Of a stretch of 64,000 nt of DNA, positions 25,426-33,832 are shown piece by piece. The stretch is from NCBI GenBank assembly GCA_023443225.1, contig JAEZVF010000015.1, positions 22,399 to 86,398 on the forward strand, given 5' to 3'. This DNA comes from Bacillota bacterium. GTDB lineage: Bacteria > Bacillota > Clostridia > Lachnospirales > Lachnospiraceae. The notes below the pieces were generated by a model, which saw only the letters and a list, made by a program, of their open reading frames with translations, was not told the DNA's origin and searched no databases. The translations under genes and the position numbers were made by a program. The number at the start of each line of letters is the position of its first letter. Positions within the stretch are counted from its first letter, which is position 1.

Positions 25426-26148
25426 TTATTCTTCAAAGTCAACATGTGGTGTTGCTATACACACTATTTTCCCATTGATTGAGTATTCTGTTTCACATGG
25501 CTTTTTACTTGAACCAACCGTCTTTTTTGTTTTACCATTATATCTTTCGTAGAGAACTTCTTCACACTTATGAAATACATTCCAGTAATAGTCATCTACT
25601 GTCTTTCCATCCCATAACCAGTAGAAATATACTTCTTGTCCGCCATCATCAATGAGTGTGTTTAAAAGATATTTACATGTTTTGCCGCTAACAACTTTGG
25701 AATAATCACCATATATTTTTGTCTGCTTTACGACTGGTTCAACTGTTGTTGTCACTGTTGGGTCTATTGTTGCTGCTGGGTCTAGCGTTGCTTCTGGCTC
25801 TAGCGTTGCTTCTGGCTCTGTTGTTTCTACAATTTTATAGGATTTTATTTTAAAATAGTAAGTCTTATTCTTTTTGACACCGCTAGTTGTATAAGAAGTA
25901 CCATCTGTTGTTTTAACTTTTTGGTACCCAGTGGATTTATTTGTTGACATATACACGTCATAACCATTAGCACCATTTACTTTAGTCCAAGTTACTTCTA
26001 AATCAGCACCCACAGGTGTGTTTTGTACTTTCACCCTTGTTTTTCCGATTGTTTCACTTGCCTGCACAATTACAACTGGAGATAACCCTGTCACAATGAG
26101 TAATGCTATTACTAATAATCTCACTAAAGGTCTTTTAATTCTTATCAT
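25426..26148 (-). CDS. Secreted fibronectin-type-III protein with Pro/Thr/Glu repeat linker
   Basis: It has 240 residues. The signal peptide (LLVIALLIVTGLSPVVIVQA) precedes an FN3-like domain (VTWTKVNGANGYDVYMS, TYYFKIKSY). A degenerate repeat linker follows (EPEATLEPEATLDPAAT), then a C-terminal domain of about 90 residues with two Cys (KTCKYLL and KPCETEY) that I do not recognise. It is probably extracellular. The good ribosome site is about 33 nt upstream of the ATG with a hairpin between (separate entry). Confidence 0.75.
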   Translation of the reverse strand: MIRIKRPLVRLLVIALLIVTGLSPVVIVQASETIGKTRVKVQNTPVGADLEVTWTKVNGANGYDVYMSTNKSTGYQKVKTTDGTSYTTSGVKKNKTYYFKIKSYKIVETTEPEATLEPEATLDPAATIDPTVTTTVEPVVKQTKIYGDYSKVVSGKTCKYLLNTLIDDGGQEVYFYWLWDGKTVDDYYWNVFHKCEEVLYERYNGKTKKTVGSSKKPCETEYSINGKIVCIATPHVDFEE

Positions 26149-26189
26149 AAATATTTCGTTAGCATGAAGTTTGTGCTAACCCTCCTCCC
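26146..26189 (-). promoter_or_regulatory. Hairpin-bridged ribosome site and 6-codon leader frame
   Basis: On the minus strand GGGAGGAGG (26189-26181) is followed by the perfect stem GTTAGCA/TGCTAAC (26180-26174 with 26164-26158), then GAAATATTT-ATG. Folding would bring the ribosome site to a normal distance from the start. Alternatively, the site serves a 6-codon frame (MLTKYL, from 26165) whose stop overlaps the main ATG. Confidence 0.5.
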
Positions 26190-26579
26190 ATAATAACTCA
26201 ATTAATTATATTTTACCAAATAAAGGATTATTAATCAATCGTATTAACGTTTTTTATGCAATGCTGTTCATCACGTTGTCCTGTGATTACCCCTTAAAAA
26301 AATACGAGTCACCTTACTAAAAGAAAATATCTCACTATATTTTTATCAGTTTCATTTACCATAATAATACTGGTTATAACAATGGATATATAACTGCACC
26401 GAACTATATTCCTTCTAAATCTCCTAACCATTTCAAAAGCAAATATTCTGTTATTGTACTTGTTGATATCAATCATAAATCAATCATAAATCAATATAGG
26501 CTTTAAGTATTAATTAATGTATAATTTGGACAACAATAGTATTGGGAATTATTGGGTTGCATTAGGGTTCGGAGGTTTT
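26190..26579. other. Gene-free divergent region
   Basis: It separates the FN3 protein (minus) and the serine hydrolase (plus). I see only a short tandem repeat of ATCAATCATAA-like units around 26468-26497 and no convincing reading frame. Confidence 0.4.
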
Positions 26580-27725
26580 ATGAAATCGAAGATATTTAAG
26601 ACATGTTCTATTATTTTTTTATTACTAATTTCGATTGGTCCTATTGCATATATTTATCATTTATGTGCAACAAAAAGCATGAAAGTGCAGGATATTGCAA
26701 CAGTTGATAAAATGGGTATTGATGGTCTAAGGGAATACTACAAAATTCCTGGCTGTGCATATTCAGTTATTAAGGAAGGAGAAGTTGTTAAAGAAGGTGC
26801 TTTGGGATTTATATATAAGGGCTCTAATATAAAAGTAAAAATAGATAATCGATTTAATATTGGTTCATTGACCAAAGCGTTTACGGGACTAATTGCTGCT
26901 AAACTTGTTGATGAAGGTGTTTTAAGTTGGGATACAAAATTTTTTGACATCTATCCTGATTGGAAAAGTGAAGCAAATCCAGCATATTATTCAATAACAC
27001 TAAAAGATTTATTATCAATGAGAGCTAAAATTCAGCCTTTTACTCATGGTGTCGTTGATTCTGATTTGCCATTATCATCGAAAACCCCCATAGACCGGAG
27101 AGAGGAATTTGGAAAGTATGTATTAAGTCTTTCACCAGTACCTGAGAAAACTTATTCAAATGCCTCAATTAGTTTAGCGAGTATTATGTTGGAAAAAGTA
27201 TCAGGTAAGTCGTGGGAGAGTATGGCTCTACAAACAGCTAATGAAATTGGAGTTAACATTGATTTTGGTAGACCTAATAAAAAGGATATATATCAGCCTT
27301 GGGGGAATAGAAAAGACTGGTTTGGGAATTTGAATCCTGTTTCTCCAAAGGAAAAAGACAGTTTACCTTTTGTTTTAGCACCCTCTGGTGATATCATCAT
27401 GACAAGTTCAGATATGTCGAAATATGTACAGGTATTCATTGAAGGTATTTCAGGTAAAGATGGATATATAAAATCAACTACAAGCAACTATTTGCTTTTT
27501 GGCATTCCAGAATATTCTATTGGCTGGGGAAATGCTTATGATGGTGATACATATGCATTTCACAATGGAAGTGACGGTACATATTATTCACATGTAATGA
27601 TATTTAAAGAACTTAAATCTGCAATTATTATATTGACAAATGCACCAGATAATAAAGACACACAAAACTTTATAGCGAACCTTAGAAATTACTTGAAACA
27701 AAAATATATTTATTCTTTTAAATAA
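26580..27725 (+). CDS. Serine hydrolase, class C beta-lactamase / DD-peptidase fold
   Basis: The protein is membrane-anchored or secreted: an N-terminal hydrophobic helix (TCSIIFLLLISIGPIAYIYH) precedes a catalytic domain. It shows SLTK (SxxK, in FNIGSLTKAFTG), YSN (YxN, in KTYSNAS) and HNGSDG (third box). Such enzymes hydrolyse beta-lactams, D-Ala peptides or esters; substrate cannot be told. I start at 26580, where GGAGG precedes ATG, rather than 21 codons earlier. It has 381 residues, normal for the fold. Confidence 0.86.
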   Translation: MKSKIFKTCSIIFLLLISIGPIAYIYHLCATKSMKVQDIATVDKMGIDGLREYYKIPGCAYSVIKEGEVVKEGALGFIYKGSNIKVKIDNRFNIGSLTKAFTGLIAAKLVDEGVLSWDTKFFDIYPDWKSEANPAYYSITLKDLLSMRAKIQPFTHGVVDSDLPLSSKTPIDRREEFGKYVLSLSPVPEKTYSNASISLASIMLEKVSGKSWESMALQTANEIGVNIDFGRPNKKDIYQPWGNRKDWFGNLNPVSPKEKDSLPFVLAPSGDIIMTSSDMSKYVQVFIEGISGKDGYIKSTTSNYLLFGIPEYSIGWGNAYDGDTYAFHNGSDGTYYSHVMIFKELKSAIIILTNAPDNKDTQNFIANLRNYLKQKYIYSFK

Positions 27726-27738
27726 TCTCTATCAATAC

Positions 27739-27776
27739 AGCCTTGCGTTATCGCACAGAAAATGCAAGGTTATTTT
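27739..27776 (+). terminator. Terminator of the serine-hydrolase gene
   Basis: CCTTGC (27741-27746) pairs with GCAAGG (27764-27769) and TTATTTTC follows. Confidence 0.6.
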
Positions 27777-27910
27777 CTGCCCTTTACGTTCACTGTTTTG
27801 ATACATGCGATTGTAAGCAGTGATCTACACAGATTACTGTTTTTATGATATCTATTGCATTTATCAACCAAATGGTTTATACTATATCTAGTGTGCATGG
27901 AGGTGCCTAT

Positions 27911-28135
27911 ATGACTACGGCAGATATGATTAAGCAACTATGTGAACAAATGAATATTAGCGTTGCGGAACTTGCCAGACTTATTGGTCAAACTCCACAG
28001 AATTTCAATAAGAAGTTAAAACGTGAAACTGTAACTTTGGTTGAATTGAAAGCTATAGCTAATGTACTGGATATTAAATTTGTGCAGGAATTCATTTTGC
28101 CTGATGGCAATGAAATAAAGATAGTAAATAAGTAA
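27911..28135 (+). CDS. Small XRE-like helix-turn-helix protein
   Basis: It has 74 residues, with the HTH MNISVAELARLIGQTPQNFN followed by KKLKRETVTLVELKAIANVL, and ends in a short strand-rich tail (FILPDGNEIKIVNK) seen in a common clostridial group of solo HTH proteins. GGAGGT lies 7 nt before the ATG at 27911; the frame is open further upstream but without a ribosome site. It is probably an orphan regulator. Confidence 0.8.
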   Translation: MTTADMIKQLCEQMNISVAELARLIGQTPQNFNKKLKRETVTLVELKAIANVLDIKFVQEFILPDGNEIKIVNK

Positions 28136-28257
28136 AGGAAGCGGCATGGAAAACAGGGCAATGACATAAAACCTAATGCTTCCAAGCGATAAAATGATTC
28201 CCTATCATTAATAATTATATGTTTCAATCTTTATGAGAGAAAGTAGAGGTGGTAGTT

Positions 28258-28332
28258 ATGGATTCTCATCCAGAAACTAATAATAGTTGTCAAAATAATA
28301 ATAATGGATTTAGAGCCATAACTGCTATTTAA
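28258..28332 (+). CDS. Possible 24-residue leader peptide upstream of mgtE
   Basis: ATG at 28258 follows AGAGGTGG. The product begins MDSHPETNNSCQNNNNGF and ends AITAI. The stop lies in the loop of a hairpin whose 3' arm directly precedes the mgtE ribosome site. Translation of the leader would open that hairpin. It is recognised only by its position and Asn/Pro-containing composition, so this is tentative. Confidence 0.38.
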   Translation: MDSHPETNNSCQNNNNGFRAITAI

Positions 28333-28361
28333 TTTTAAGTATATGGCTCTATTAAAGGAGG
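28312..28361 (+). promoter_or_regulatory. Hairpin and ribosome site before mgtE
   Basis: A perfect 9-bp stem AGAGCCATA (28312-28320) / TATGGCTCT (28342-28350) ends 3 nt before AAAGGAGG. The 5' arm is inside the last codons of the leader frame, so ribosome movement could control the structure. Confidence 0.5.
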
Positions 28362-28368
28362 GCTATAT

Positions 28369-29703
28369 ATGAAAGATAAAATTCTAAACCTTGTTGAACA
28401 AGGCATATATATCGAAGCGAGAAAAGAAATAATCAACCTAAATGTAGTTGATATTGCACGTTTATTCGAAGAAATAGACCAGCAAAAACTTTTGATAATA
28501 TTTAGAATATTGCCGAAGGATTTATCTTCTGAAGTTTTTACGCACATGTCAAGTGAGCTTCAAAGATATGTTATTGAATCTATTACTGATGAGGAAGCCA
28601 TTAGTATTTTAGACGATCTTTTTATTGATGATGCTATTGACTTTTTAGAAGAGATGCCATCGAATGTCGTAAAAAGGATTCTAAAAAATACTAGTGAAAA
28701 TACAAGAATGCTGATAAATCAGTTCTTAAATTACCCAGAAGATTCTGCTGGTAGTATAATGACCATTGAATATGTTGACTTAAAAAAAGAAATGACAGTA
28801 AAACAGGCAATACAGTATATTAAAGAAATTGGTATCGATAAAGAAACTATCAATACTTGCTATGTAATAAATAGTAATAGAATACTTGAAGGTGTTATAT
28901 CACTTAGAAAACTAATATTAAATGATGATTCAACCGTTATAAAAGACATTATGAACAAAGATGTGATATCGATAACTACCTACGATGATCAAGAAGAGGT
29001 TGCTAGTTTATTTAAAAAATATGATTACTATGTTATGCCTGTTGTGGATAATGAAAACAGGCTAGTCGGCATAATAACAGTAGATGATATTTTAGATGTT
29101 ATAGACCAAGAAGTCACAGAAGACCTTCAAAAGATGGCTGCAATGCAACCATCTGAAAAAGAATACTTAAAAACAAATAATTGGGCATTAGCAAAGTACA
29201 GAATACCATGGCTTTTAATACTGATGATTTCCGCCACTTTTACGGGAGGAATAATTAAAAGATATGAGAACGCATTACAGTCAGTAATGATACTGGCATC
29301 CTTTATACCAATGATTATGGATACTGGTGGAAATTCTGGTTCACAGTCCTCAACGCTTATTATAAGGGGGTTAGCTCTGGGAGAATTAAAGCCTAGTGAT
29401 ATCCTGAAGGTTTTACGGAAAGAATTGTGTATAAGTGGTATGGTTGGGGTGGTTTTATCTTTTGTCAACTTTTTAAGGATATATTATATTGAGAAAACGG
29501 ATATATTAGTAGCTATAACGGTATCAATTACATTGTTTTTTACAATTGTATTGGCTAAAGTATTTGGTGGTGTATTACCTATCATAGCTAAAAAGCTCAA
29601 ACTTGACCCTGCGATTATGGCGGGCCCATTAATCACAACGATTGTTGATGCTCTAGCCCTTACAATATACTTTGCAACTGCTACATGGTTGTTGGGTATA
29701 TAA
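28369..29703 (+). CDS. mgtE: Magnesium transporter MgtE
   Basis: It has 444 residues, the normal length. The cytoplasmic N domain (ARLFEEIDQQKLLIIFRILP) is followed by two CBS domains (SAGSIMTIEYVDLKKEMTVK onward, and VISITTYDDQEEVASLFKK onward). A five-helix membrane domain carries the signatures PMIMDTGGNSGSQSSTLIIR and GPLITTIVDALAL. It imports Mg2+ as a dimer, closing when the cytoplasmic domains bind Mg2+. The second N-terminal-domain motif LLDDLFIDDAIDFLEEMP is recognisable in near form. It is likely controlled by the leader structure just upstream. Confidence 0.95.
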   Translation: MKDKILNLVEQGIYIEARKEIINLNVVDIARLFEEIDQQKLLIIFRILPKDLSSEVFTHMSSELQRYVIESITDEEAISILDDLFIDDAIDFLEEMPSNVVKRILKNTSENTRMLINQFLNYPEDSAGSIMTIEYVDLKKEMTVKQAIQYIKEIGIDKETINTCYVINSNRILEGVISLRKLILNDDSTVIKDIMNKDVISITTYDDQEEVASLFKKYDYYVMPVVDNENRLVGIITVDDILDVIDQEVTEDLQKMAAMQPSEKEYLKTNNWALAKYRIPWLLILMISATFTGGIIKRYENALQSVMILASFIPMIMDTGGNSGSQSSTLIIRGLALGELKPSDILKVLRKELCISGMVGVVLSFVNFLRIYYIEKTDILVAITVSITLFFTIVLAKVFGGVLPIIAKKLKLDPAIMAGPLITTIVDALALTIYFATATWLLGI

Positions 29704-29750
29704 CAAAAATCCGCTTTTGGCAACTATAAAACACAGGATTATAAGGAAAA

Positions 29751-30245
29751 ATGATGGAGTATTTTAAAAATGGTAACCTTAATGATTTAGTCGAATTGCA
29801 AAGAATTAGCCAAACTGCATATGCAGAAGCGTTCTATGATCTGATTGATAAAGAAGATGTAATAGAATATGTAAAAAACAAATATTCTCTGGAGCATTTG
29901 GAAAAAGAGATAAGAGATATGATGAACCAGTTTTTATTATATTATGTGGATGATAAGGTTGCTGGATATATGAAATACATCTTGAAGCCAAATTCTTTAG
30001 AGATTGACCGATTATATATGCTCAAAAGCTTTAAAGGGATGGGTGTGGGGTCCAAATTTATGACTAAAGCCGAGGATGTTGCAAAGTCAAACGGGAAAAA
30101 TGTTCTAACGCTGGGAGTTCTTGAAATAAATAAACCCGCGATTACATTTTATAAAAAGAGAGGCTTTATACAATTTGCCAGTGAATCTATTATAATTGGA
30201 AAAACCAAGTATTCATTACTATTGATGAAAAAGGAATTAACATAG
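29751..30245 (+). CDS. GNAT family N-acetyltransferase
   Basis: At 164 residues, the acetyl-CoA loop pattern is KSFKGMGVGSKFMTKAEDVA, followed by NVLTLGVLEINKPAITFYKK and RGF, the GNAT motif B. Relatives acetylate polyamines, peptides or drugs, and the substrate is unknown. AAGGAAAA precedes two adjacent ATGs (29751, 29754). It lies just before an att relic and is probably old cargo. Confidence 0.85.
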   Translation: MMEYFKNGNLNDLVELQRISQTAYAEAFYDLIDKEDVIEYVKNKYSLEHLEKEIRDMMNQFLLYYVDDKVAGYMKYILKPNSLEIDRLYMLKSFKGMGVGSKFMTKAEDVAKSNGKNVLTLGVLEINKPAITFYKKRGFIQFASESIIIGKTKYSLLLMKKELT

Positions 30246-30383
30246 TAATATGATAAAGCAAAGAATAGTTGGCAAAAGCGAAGCGAACAATATTGTTCTC
30301 ATCTGTCAATGCATTACATTGTTTGGCTCATCATCGTCCTGATAACGTTGAGCAAACGGTTTCAATTTAATCGTATAGTTTAA

Positions 30384-30470
30384 ATAGAATTCGAATCCTA
30401 TCTCACTCTTATGAAATCCCTTGATTTTCAAGGGATTTTTTGCTGCCCTGATATGTACAGTATTTTCTTT
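30384..30470 (+). other. Degenerate att relic with tRNA-type terminator
   Basis: TTCGAATCCTATCTCACTC (core at 30390-30411, four changes against the tRNA) is followed by AAATCCCTTGATTTTCAAGG and GATTTTTTGCTGCCCTGATA. This parallels 6247-6290 and 19298-19340. It is the most diverged relic that still shows tRNA sequence, hence probably old. Confidence 0.75.
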
Positions 30471-30523
30471 AATAGCAAGAATTGTTCATTTATTAGGAAA
30501 AGATTTTTTATAATGAAAAGGGG

Positions 30524-31498
30524 GTGAAGAAAATAAAAATAAAAAGAGGACTATTTTTTCTGGTTTTTGTTGCGGTATTCTTAAATCAAACACAAGGTAT
30601 TATGGCATGCACAATATTTTCTGTTACATTAGATGATGGAACCGTATTAGCGTGTAATAATGAAGACTGGATGTATTCAATCGGAAATACGCTAAAAATA
30701 AGTGCACCAGATTCAGGGAGTTATGGGAGAGTTTGCTTTTACAATTCCTCCTATGTACAGGGCGGTATGAATGAATATGGCTTATTTTATGATGGAGCAT
30801 CCTGTCCAGCAACCGAAGTACCATACGATAAAAAAAAGAAGGATTTGGGATATGATTTAGGTGAAATAGCATTAGCGAAATGTAAAACAGTTAAGGAAGT
30901 AGAAGAATTTTTTGGCAGTTATAATATTCCAGATGGTTTTTATGATCATCTTTTATTTGCAGATACATCTGGCAATATAGCAGTGTTTGAATGGGTGGAG
31001 GACAAATTTCGTGTTATATGGAAAGATGCAGAAAAGAAACACCAGGTTATAACGAATTTCTGGTTGTCAGATTCCACACTTGGTGGATATCCGTGTTCTC
31101 GTTATGATACCGCAGAAGAGATTCTGTCTACGGAAGAAATCACATTCGAAATTTGTGAGAAAATATTAAATAAAACGGAGCAAGATTGGGGGAACGGCGG
31201 TACTCTTTACTCGAATATATGTAATTTAAATGAACGGGAAGTATGTTTGTTTTACAGAGGCGAAGCAAAACAAACATATCAGATGAATCTAATTGATGAA
31301 CTGAAAACAATGGAACCTGGAACATGTGAAATAATGCAAATGGAAGAAATATGCTGTGGGGAAGTGCTAGAGGAGGTTTCTACAGATTTAGAATTGAAGA
31401 ACGATAAGAATACAAATCAGGGAGTAATAATAATTTCTGTAGTTGTACTTATAATAGTAGCTCTTATTTTTAAAAAAATGCGTGGAAGTAGAAGATAG
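30524..31498 (+). CDS. Ntn-hydrolase-like (C45/choloylglycine-type) amidase, membrane-anchored
   Basis: A hydrophobic N-terminal segment (GLFFLVFVAVFLNQTQGI) ends at MACTIFSVTLDDGTVLACNN. Cys after MA is the expected N-terminal nucleophile of linear amide C-N hydrolases. NEDWM, GMNEYGLFYDG and VITNFWLSD are further family-like motifs. A C-terminal membrane helix (VIIISVVVLIIVALIF) precedes a basic tail. The start is uncertain: GTG at 30524 directly abuts the GGGG ribosome site, and no better in-frame ATG exists before the hydrophobic segment. It is followed by an esterase lipoprotein 36 nt downstream. Confidence 0.75.
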   Translation: MKKIKIKRGLFFLVFVAVFLNQTQGIMACTIFSVTLDDGTVLACNNEDWMYSIGNTLKISAPDSGSYGRVCFYNSSYVQGGMNEYGLFYDGASCPATEVPYDKKKKDLGYDLGEIALAKCKTVKEVEEFFGSYNIPDGFYDHLLFADTSGNIAVFEWVEDKFRVIWKDAEKKHQVITNFWLSDSTLGGYPCSRYDTAEEILSTEEITFEICEKILNKTEQDWGNGGTLYSNICNLNEREVCLFYRGEAKQTYQMNLIDELKTMEPGTCEIMQMEEICCGEVLEEVSTDLELKNDKNTNQGVIIISVVVLIIVALIFKKMRGSRR

Positions 31499-31534
31499 GA
31501 AAATATATTTTATGGATCAGTATGGAGGGACTAT

Positions 31535-32692
31535 ATGAAACGATTATTCATTGTATTAATAATAGCAATTTCTTTATTAAGCGGTTGCAGAAATGAAGAT
31601 AACAAATCGAGTATGTCTAGCAGCACGCAGCAGGAGGGTGAGGAGGAATTGGTGAACGATGATAGTAAGGATAACAATCAAGATGTAGAACTGAAAGGAA
31701 ATGATGCAACAAATCATAATCTCGAGAACGAAACTAAAGAAGAAATTGAGAAAGAACTAGTTGAGACGGAAACAGAAGAACAAAAATATCTTATACAAGA
31801 TAAGTTCAATTCTTTAGCTTTGGCAAACAATATAGTAAATGAATCAACGGAGAAAGAGTTTTTTGTATTACTTCCTCCATCTTATTATGATGGAAATAAA
31901 AGGTATCCTGTAGTATACTATTTACATGGGCAGGCGGAATCCGCTTCGAGTTTTATGTTAAATTACGAGAAGACTTTTCTAAGTGAATTCCAAAATGGAG
32001 CAAAGGAGTTTATTTTAGTTGGTGTAAATGGCACTAGTAATCAAGGTGGAGCATTCTATGTGAATTCACCTGTATCAGGTTATTACGAAGATTATGTAGT
32101 TGAGGAGTTGGTGTCGTACATAGATTCTAATTATAGAACTATTGCGAATCGTGATTCTCGCGGTATATGCGGGTTTTCAATGGGAGGATTTGGAGCATAT
32201 AATTTAGCATTTCACCATCCAGACGTGTATTGCTGTATTTTAGCAATGTCTCCAGGTGCATTGGCTAAAGGAGAATTACCGAATGCAATGGCAACCTGGA
32301 AGGGCGACAGGGGATTTTTATTAGGTTATGCAAGAGCATTCTCACCGCTTATGGAGGATGATACAGGAGCTTACGGAAATATCCCAGCTATGGATGATAC
32401 AGAAGAAGACAAGAAGATACAAGAAGATTGGAAAAGTGGTTTCGGAAATATAGCTGAAAAACTTGATGCGTATATCAAACTCAATAATCCTCTAAAAGCA
32501 ATCAAGATAACATATGGTAGTGCGGATTCTTATCAATGGATTCCATCGGGTTGCGAATACATGGCCGATTGTATGGATCAAAGAGCAATTGCATATACAA
32601 TGGAGATTGTAAAAACAGGACATTGTTTGCCAACAAGCCCAGTCGAGAAACATATTCTTCCGTTTTTCGAGGAAAACTTATGTTTTGAGTAG
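31535..32692 (+). CDS. Esterase lipoprotein (esterase D-like alpha/beta hydrolase)
   Basis: The lipoprotein signal MKRLFIVLIIAISLLSGC is followed by a 60-residue acidic linker. The hydrolase domain has VVYYLHGQAESASSF (oxyanion region), the nucleophile elbow GFSMGGFG and a C-terminal His in KTGHCLP. This family includes feruloyl/acetyl esterases and S-formylglutathione hydrolases; a surface esterase acting on plant or bacterial polymers is plausible. TATGGAGG lies before the ATG. It is in an operon with the amidase upstream. Confidence 0.85.
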   Translation: MKRLFIVLIIAISLLSGCRNEDNKSSMSSSTQQEGEEELVNDDSKDNNQDVELKGNDATNHNLENETKEEIEKELVETETEEQKYLIQDKFNSLALANNIVNESTEKEFFVLLPPSYYDGNKRYPVVYYLHGQAESASSFMLNYEKTFLSEFQNGAKEFILVGVNGTSNQGGAFYVNSPVSGYYEDYVVEELVSYIDSNYRTIANRDSRGICGFSMGGFGAYNLAFHHPDVYCCILAMSPGALAKGELPNAMATWKGDRGFLLGYARAFSPLMEDDTGAYGNIPAMDDTEEDKKIQEDWKSGFGNIAEKLDAYIKLNNPLKAIKITYGSADSYQWIPSGCEYMADCMDQRAIAYTMEIVKTGHCLPTSPVEKHILPFFEENLCFE

Positions 32693-32735
32693 TTTCCATC
32701 ATAACGATTGGACATGAATGATATGGGGTACTTAT

Positions 32736-33623
32736 ATGGAAAAAAGTCAGTTTTCAATAATATGTGGTTTAGTTGATCTAATCGAAGACAATATTAAGAA
32801 TAATATTGATTTGGAACTAGTGGCTGACAGAGTAGGCCTTTCGAAATACTATCTAGAAAGGGTTTTTAAATCTATTACAGGAAAATCGTTGATTGCTTAT
32901 GTAAGAGAACGGAAACTGAGCGAAAGTGCAAGTGATCTGCTAAGAAGCAATTTTAGGGTTATTGATATTGCATCAGAGTACCATTATGAACAAGAACAAT
33001 CTTATATTCGAGCATTTCGACAAATGTTTCACATTACCCCTTATCAGTTTCGTAAGCAACGAACAGAATTACCGATTGCCACAAAATTGGATGTGAACAT
33101 ATTAAGAAATGCAGGACAGGGTTTGGTTGTAGAACCAAGGATGTGTTTGAAATCAGAATTTTATCTTCAGGGAATGGTTCAAGAAATAGTGCACTCAGTA
33201 AATTATGAGGAGAGTATATGTACGGCAAATGCATTGGAATGGATAAATAAATACTTGCCTACAGTTTCGAATTCAATCAACAAAGATGTTTACTATGGAT
33301 ATGTAATCTACACAGAACATTCCGAATATAGCAATTATTATGCCACCTGTGTGGAAATCAAAGAACGAGCAAACGTGAGTGAACCTATGGTGCAGTATAC
33401 CATTCCTACACACGAATATGCAGTGTTCCGATATATAGGTTTCCATTCGCCTTATGAGATAACCTTCAAAACCCTTTGTGAGATATATAATGCGACAGAT
33501 TTATGGATTGAAAAATCGTCCTATCGACAAGCAGCAAAGTTTCATTTTGAAAAGTTAGACTTTAGTATATCGTCAGATAATTATTGTGAGCTTGATATTT
33601 ATTATCCTATGATTATGAGATAA
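32736..33623 (+). CDS. AraC regulator with GyrI-like effector domain
   Basis: Residues 1-110 hold the two AraC helix-turn-helix units (LELVADRVGLSKYYLERVFK and RVIDIASEYHYEQEQSYIRA) ending ITPYQFRKQ. The remaining ~170 residues form a GyrI/effector-binding domain (PTHEYAVFRYIGF) that binds small hydrophobic or drug-like ligands. I start at ATG 32736 (MEKSQ) with GGGG upstream. Relatives include Rob/SoxS-like multidrug regulators and peptide-sensing regulators. Confidence 0.87.
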   Translation: MEKSQFSIICGLVDLIEDNIKNNIDLELVADRVGLSKYYLERVFKSITGKSLIAYVRERKLSESASDLLRSNFRVIDIASEYHYEQEQSYIRAFRQMFHITPYQFRKQRTELPIATKLDVNILRNAGQGLVVEPRMCLKSEFYLQGMVQEIVHSVNYEESICTANALEWINKYLPTVSNSINKDVYYGYVIYTEHSEYSNYYATCVEIKERANVSEPMVQYTIPTHEYAVFRYIGFHSPYEITFKTLCEIYNATDLWIEKSSYRQAAKFHFEKLDFSISSDNYCELDIYYPMIMR

Positions 33624-33636
33624 TTCGAGACTGTGA

Positions 33637-33774
33637 AATTGTACCATATTATACGGTATCGGACATATTGCACTTAACCTATTGGGAGAAAGAAAAGATC
33701 TTAATGAAATACAAGAACTAATAATATGTGTAGCACGGTTTGAAGTAAAAGCATTCAGAAACAACTTGCTTTAA
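33637..33774 (+). pseudogene. 3' fragment of a BtrH_N-type gene (paralogue of 50203-51273)
   Basis: After a TGA at 33634 the frame reads GIGHIALNLLGERKDLNEIQ then ELIICVARFEVKAF to a TAA at 33772. The tail of the 50203 gene reads EYLLGERKNLDEVQEMILCV then AQIEEQAF. About 35 codons of clear similarity remain, and the rest of the gene is missing. It shows that a second copy of that locus was once here. Confidence 0.7.
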
Positions 33775-33776
33775 AA

Positions 33777-33823
33777 CAGACTAAGTATATTTAAAAGCGA
33801 TATACTTAGTCTGTTTATTTTAT
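33777..33823 (+). terminator. Strong bidirectional terminator
   Basis: A perfect 14-bp stem (33777-33790 with 33800-33813) is followed by TTTATTTTATT. It serves the fragment on the left and the minus-strand kinase ending at 33833. Confidence 0.85.
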
Positions 33824-33832
33824 TCGATATTA

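Noticed and set aside
25740..25830. Possible CRISPR-like repeats (GCTTCTGGCTCTAGCGTT units)
   Set aside because: They are in-frame coding repeats of the Pro/Thr/Glu linker in the FN3 protein; no spacers or leader.
28140..28368. M-box (Mg2+) riboswitch upstream of mgtE
   Set aside because: The region is too short and I could not find the conserved M-box core; only a simple hairpin and a leader frame are visible.
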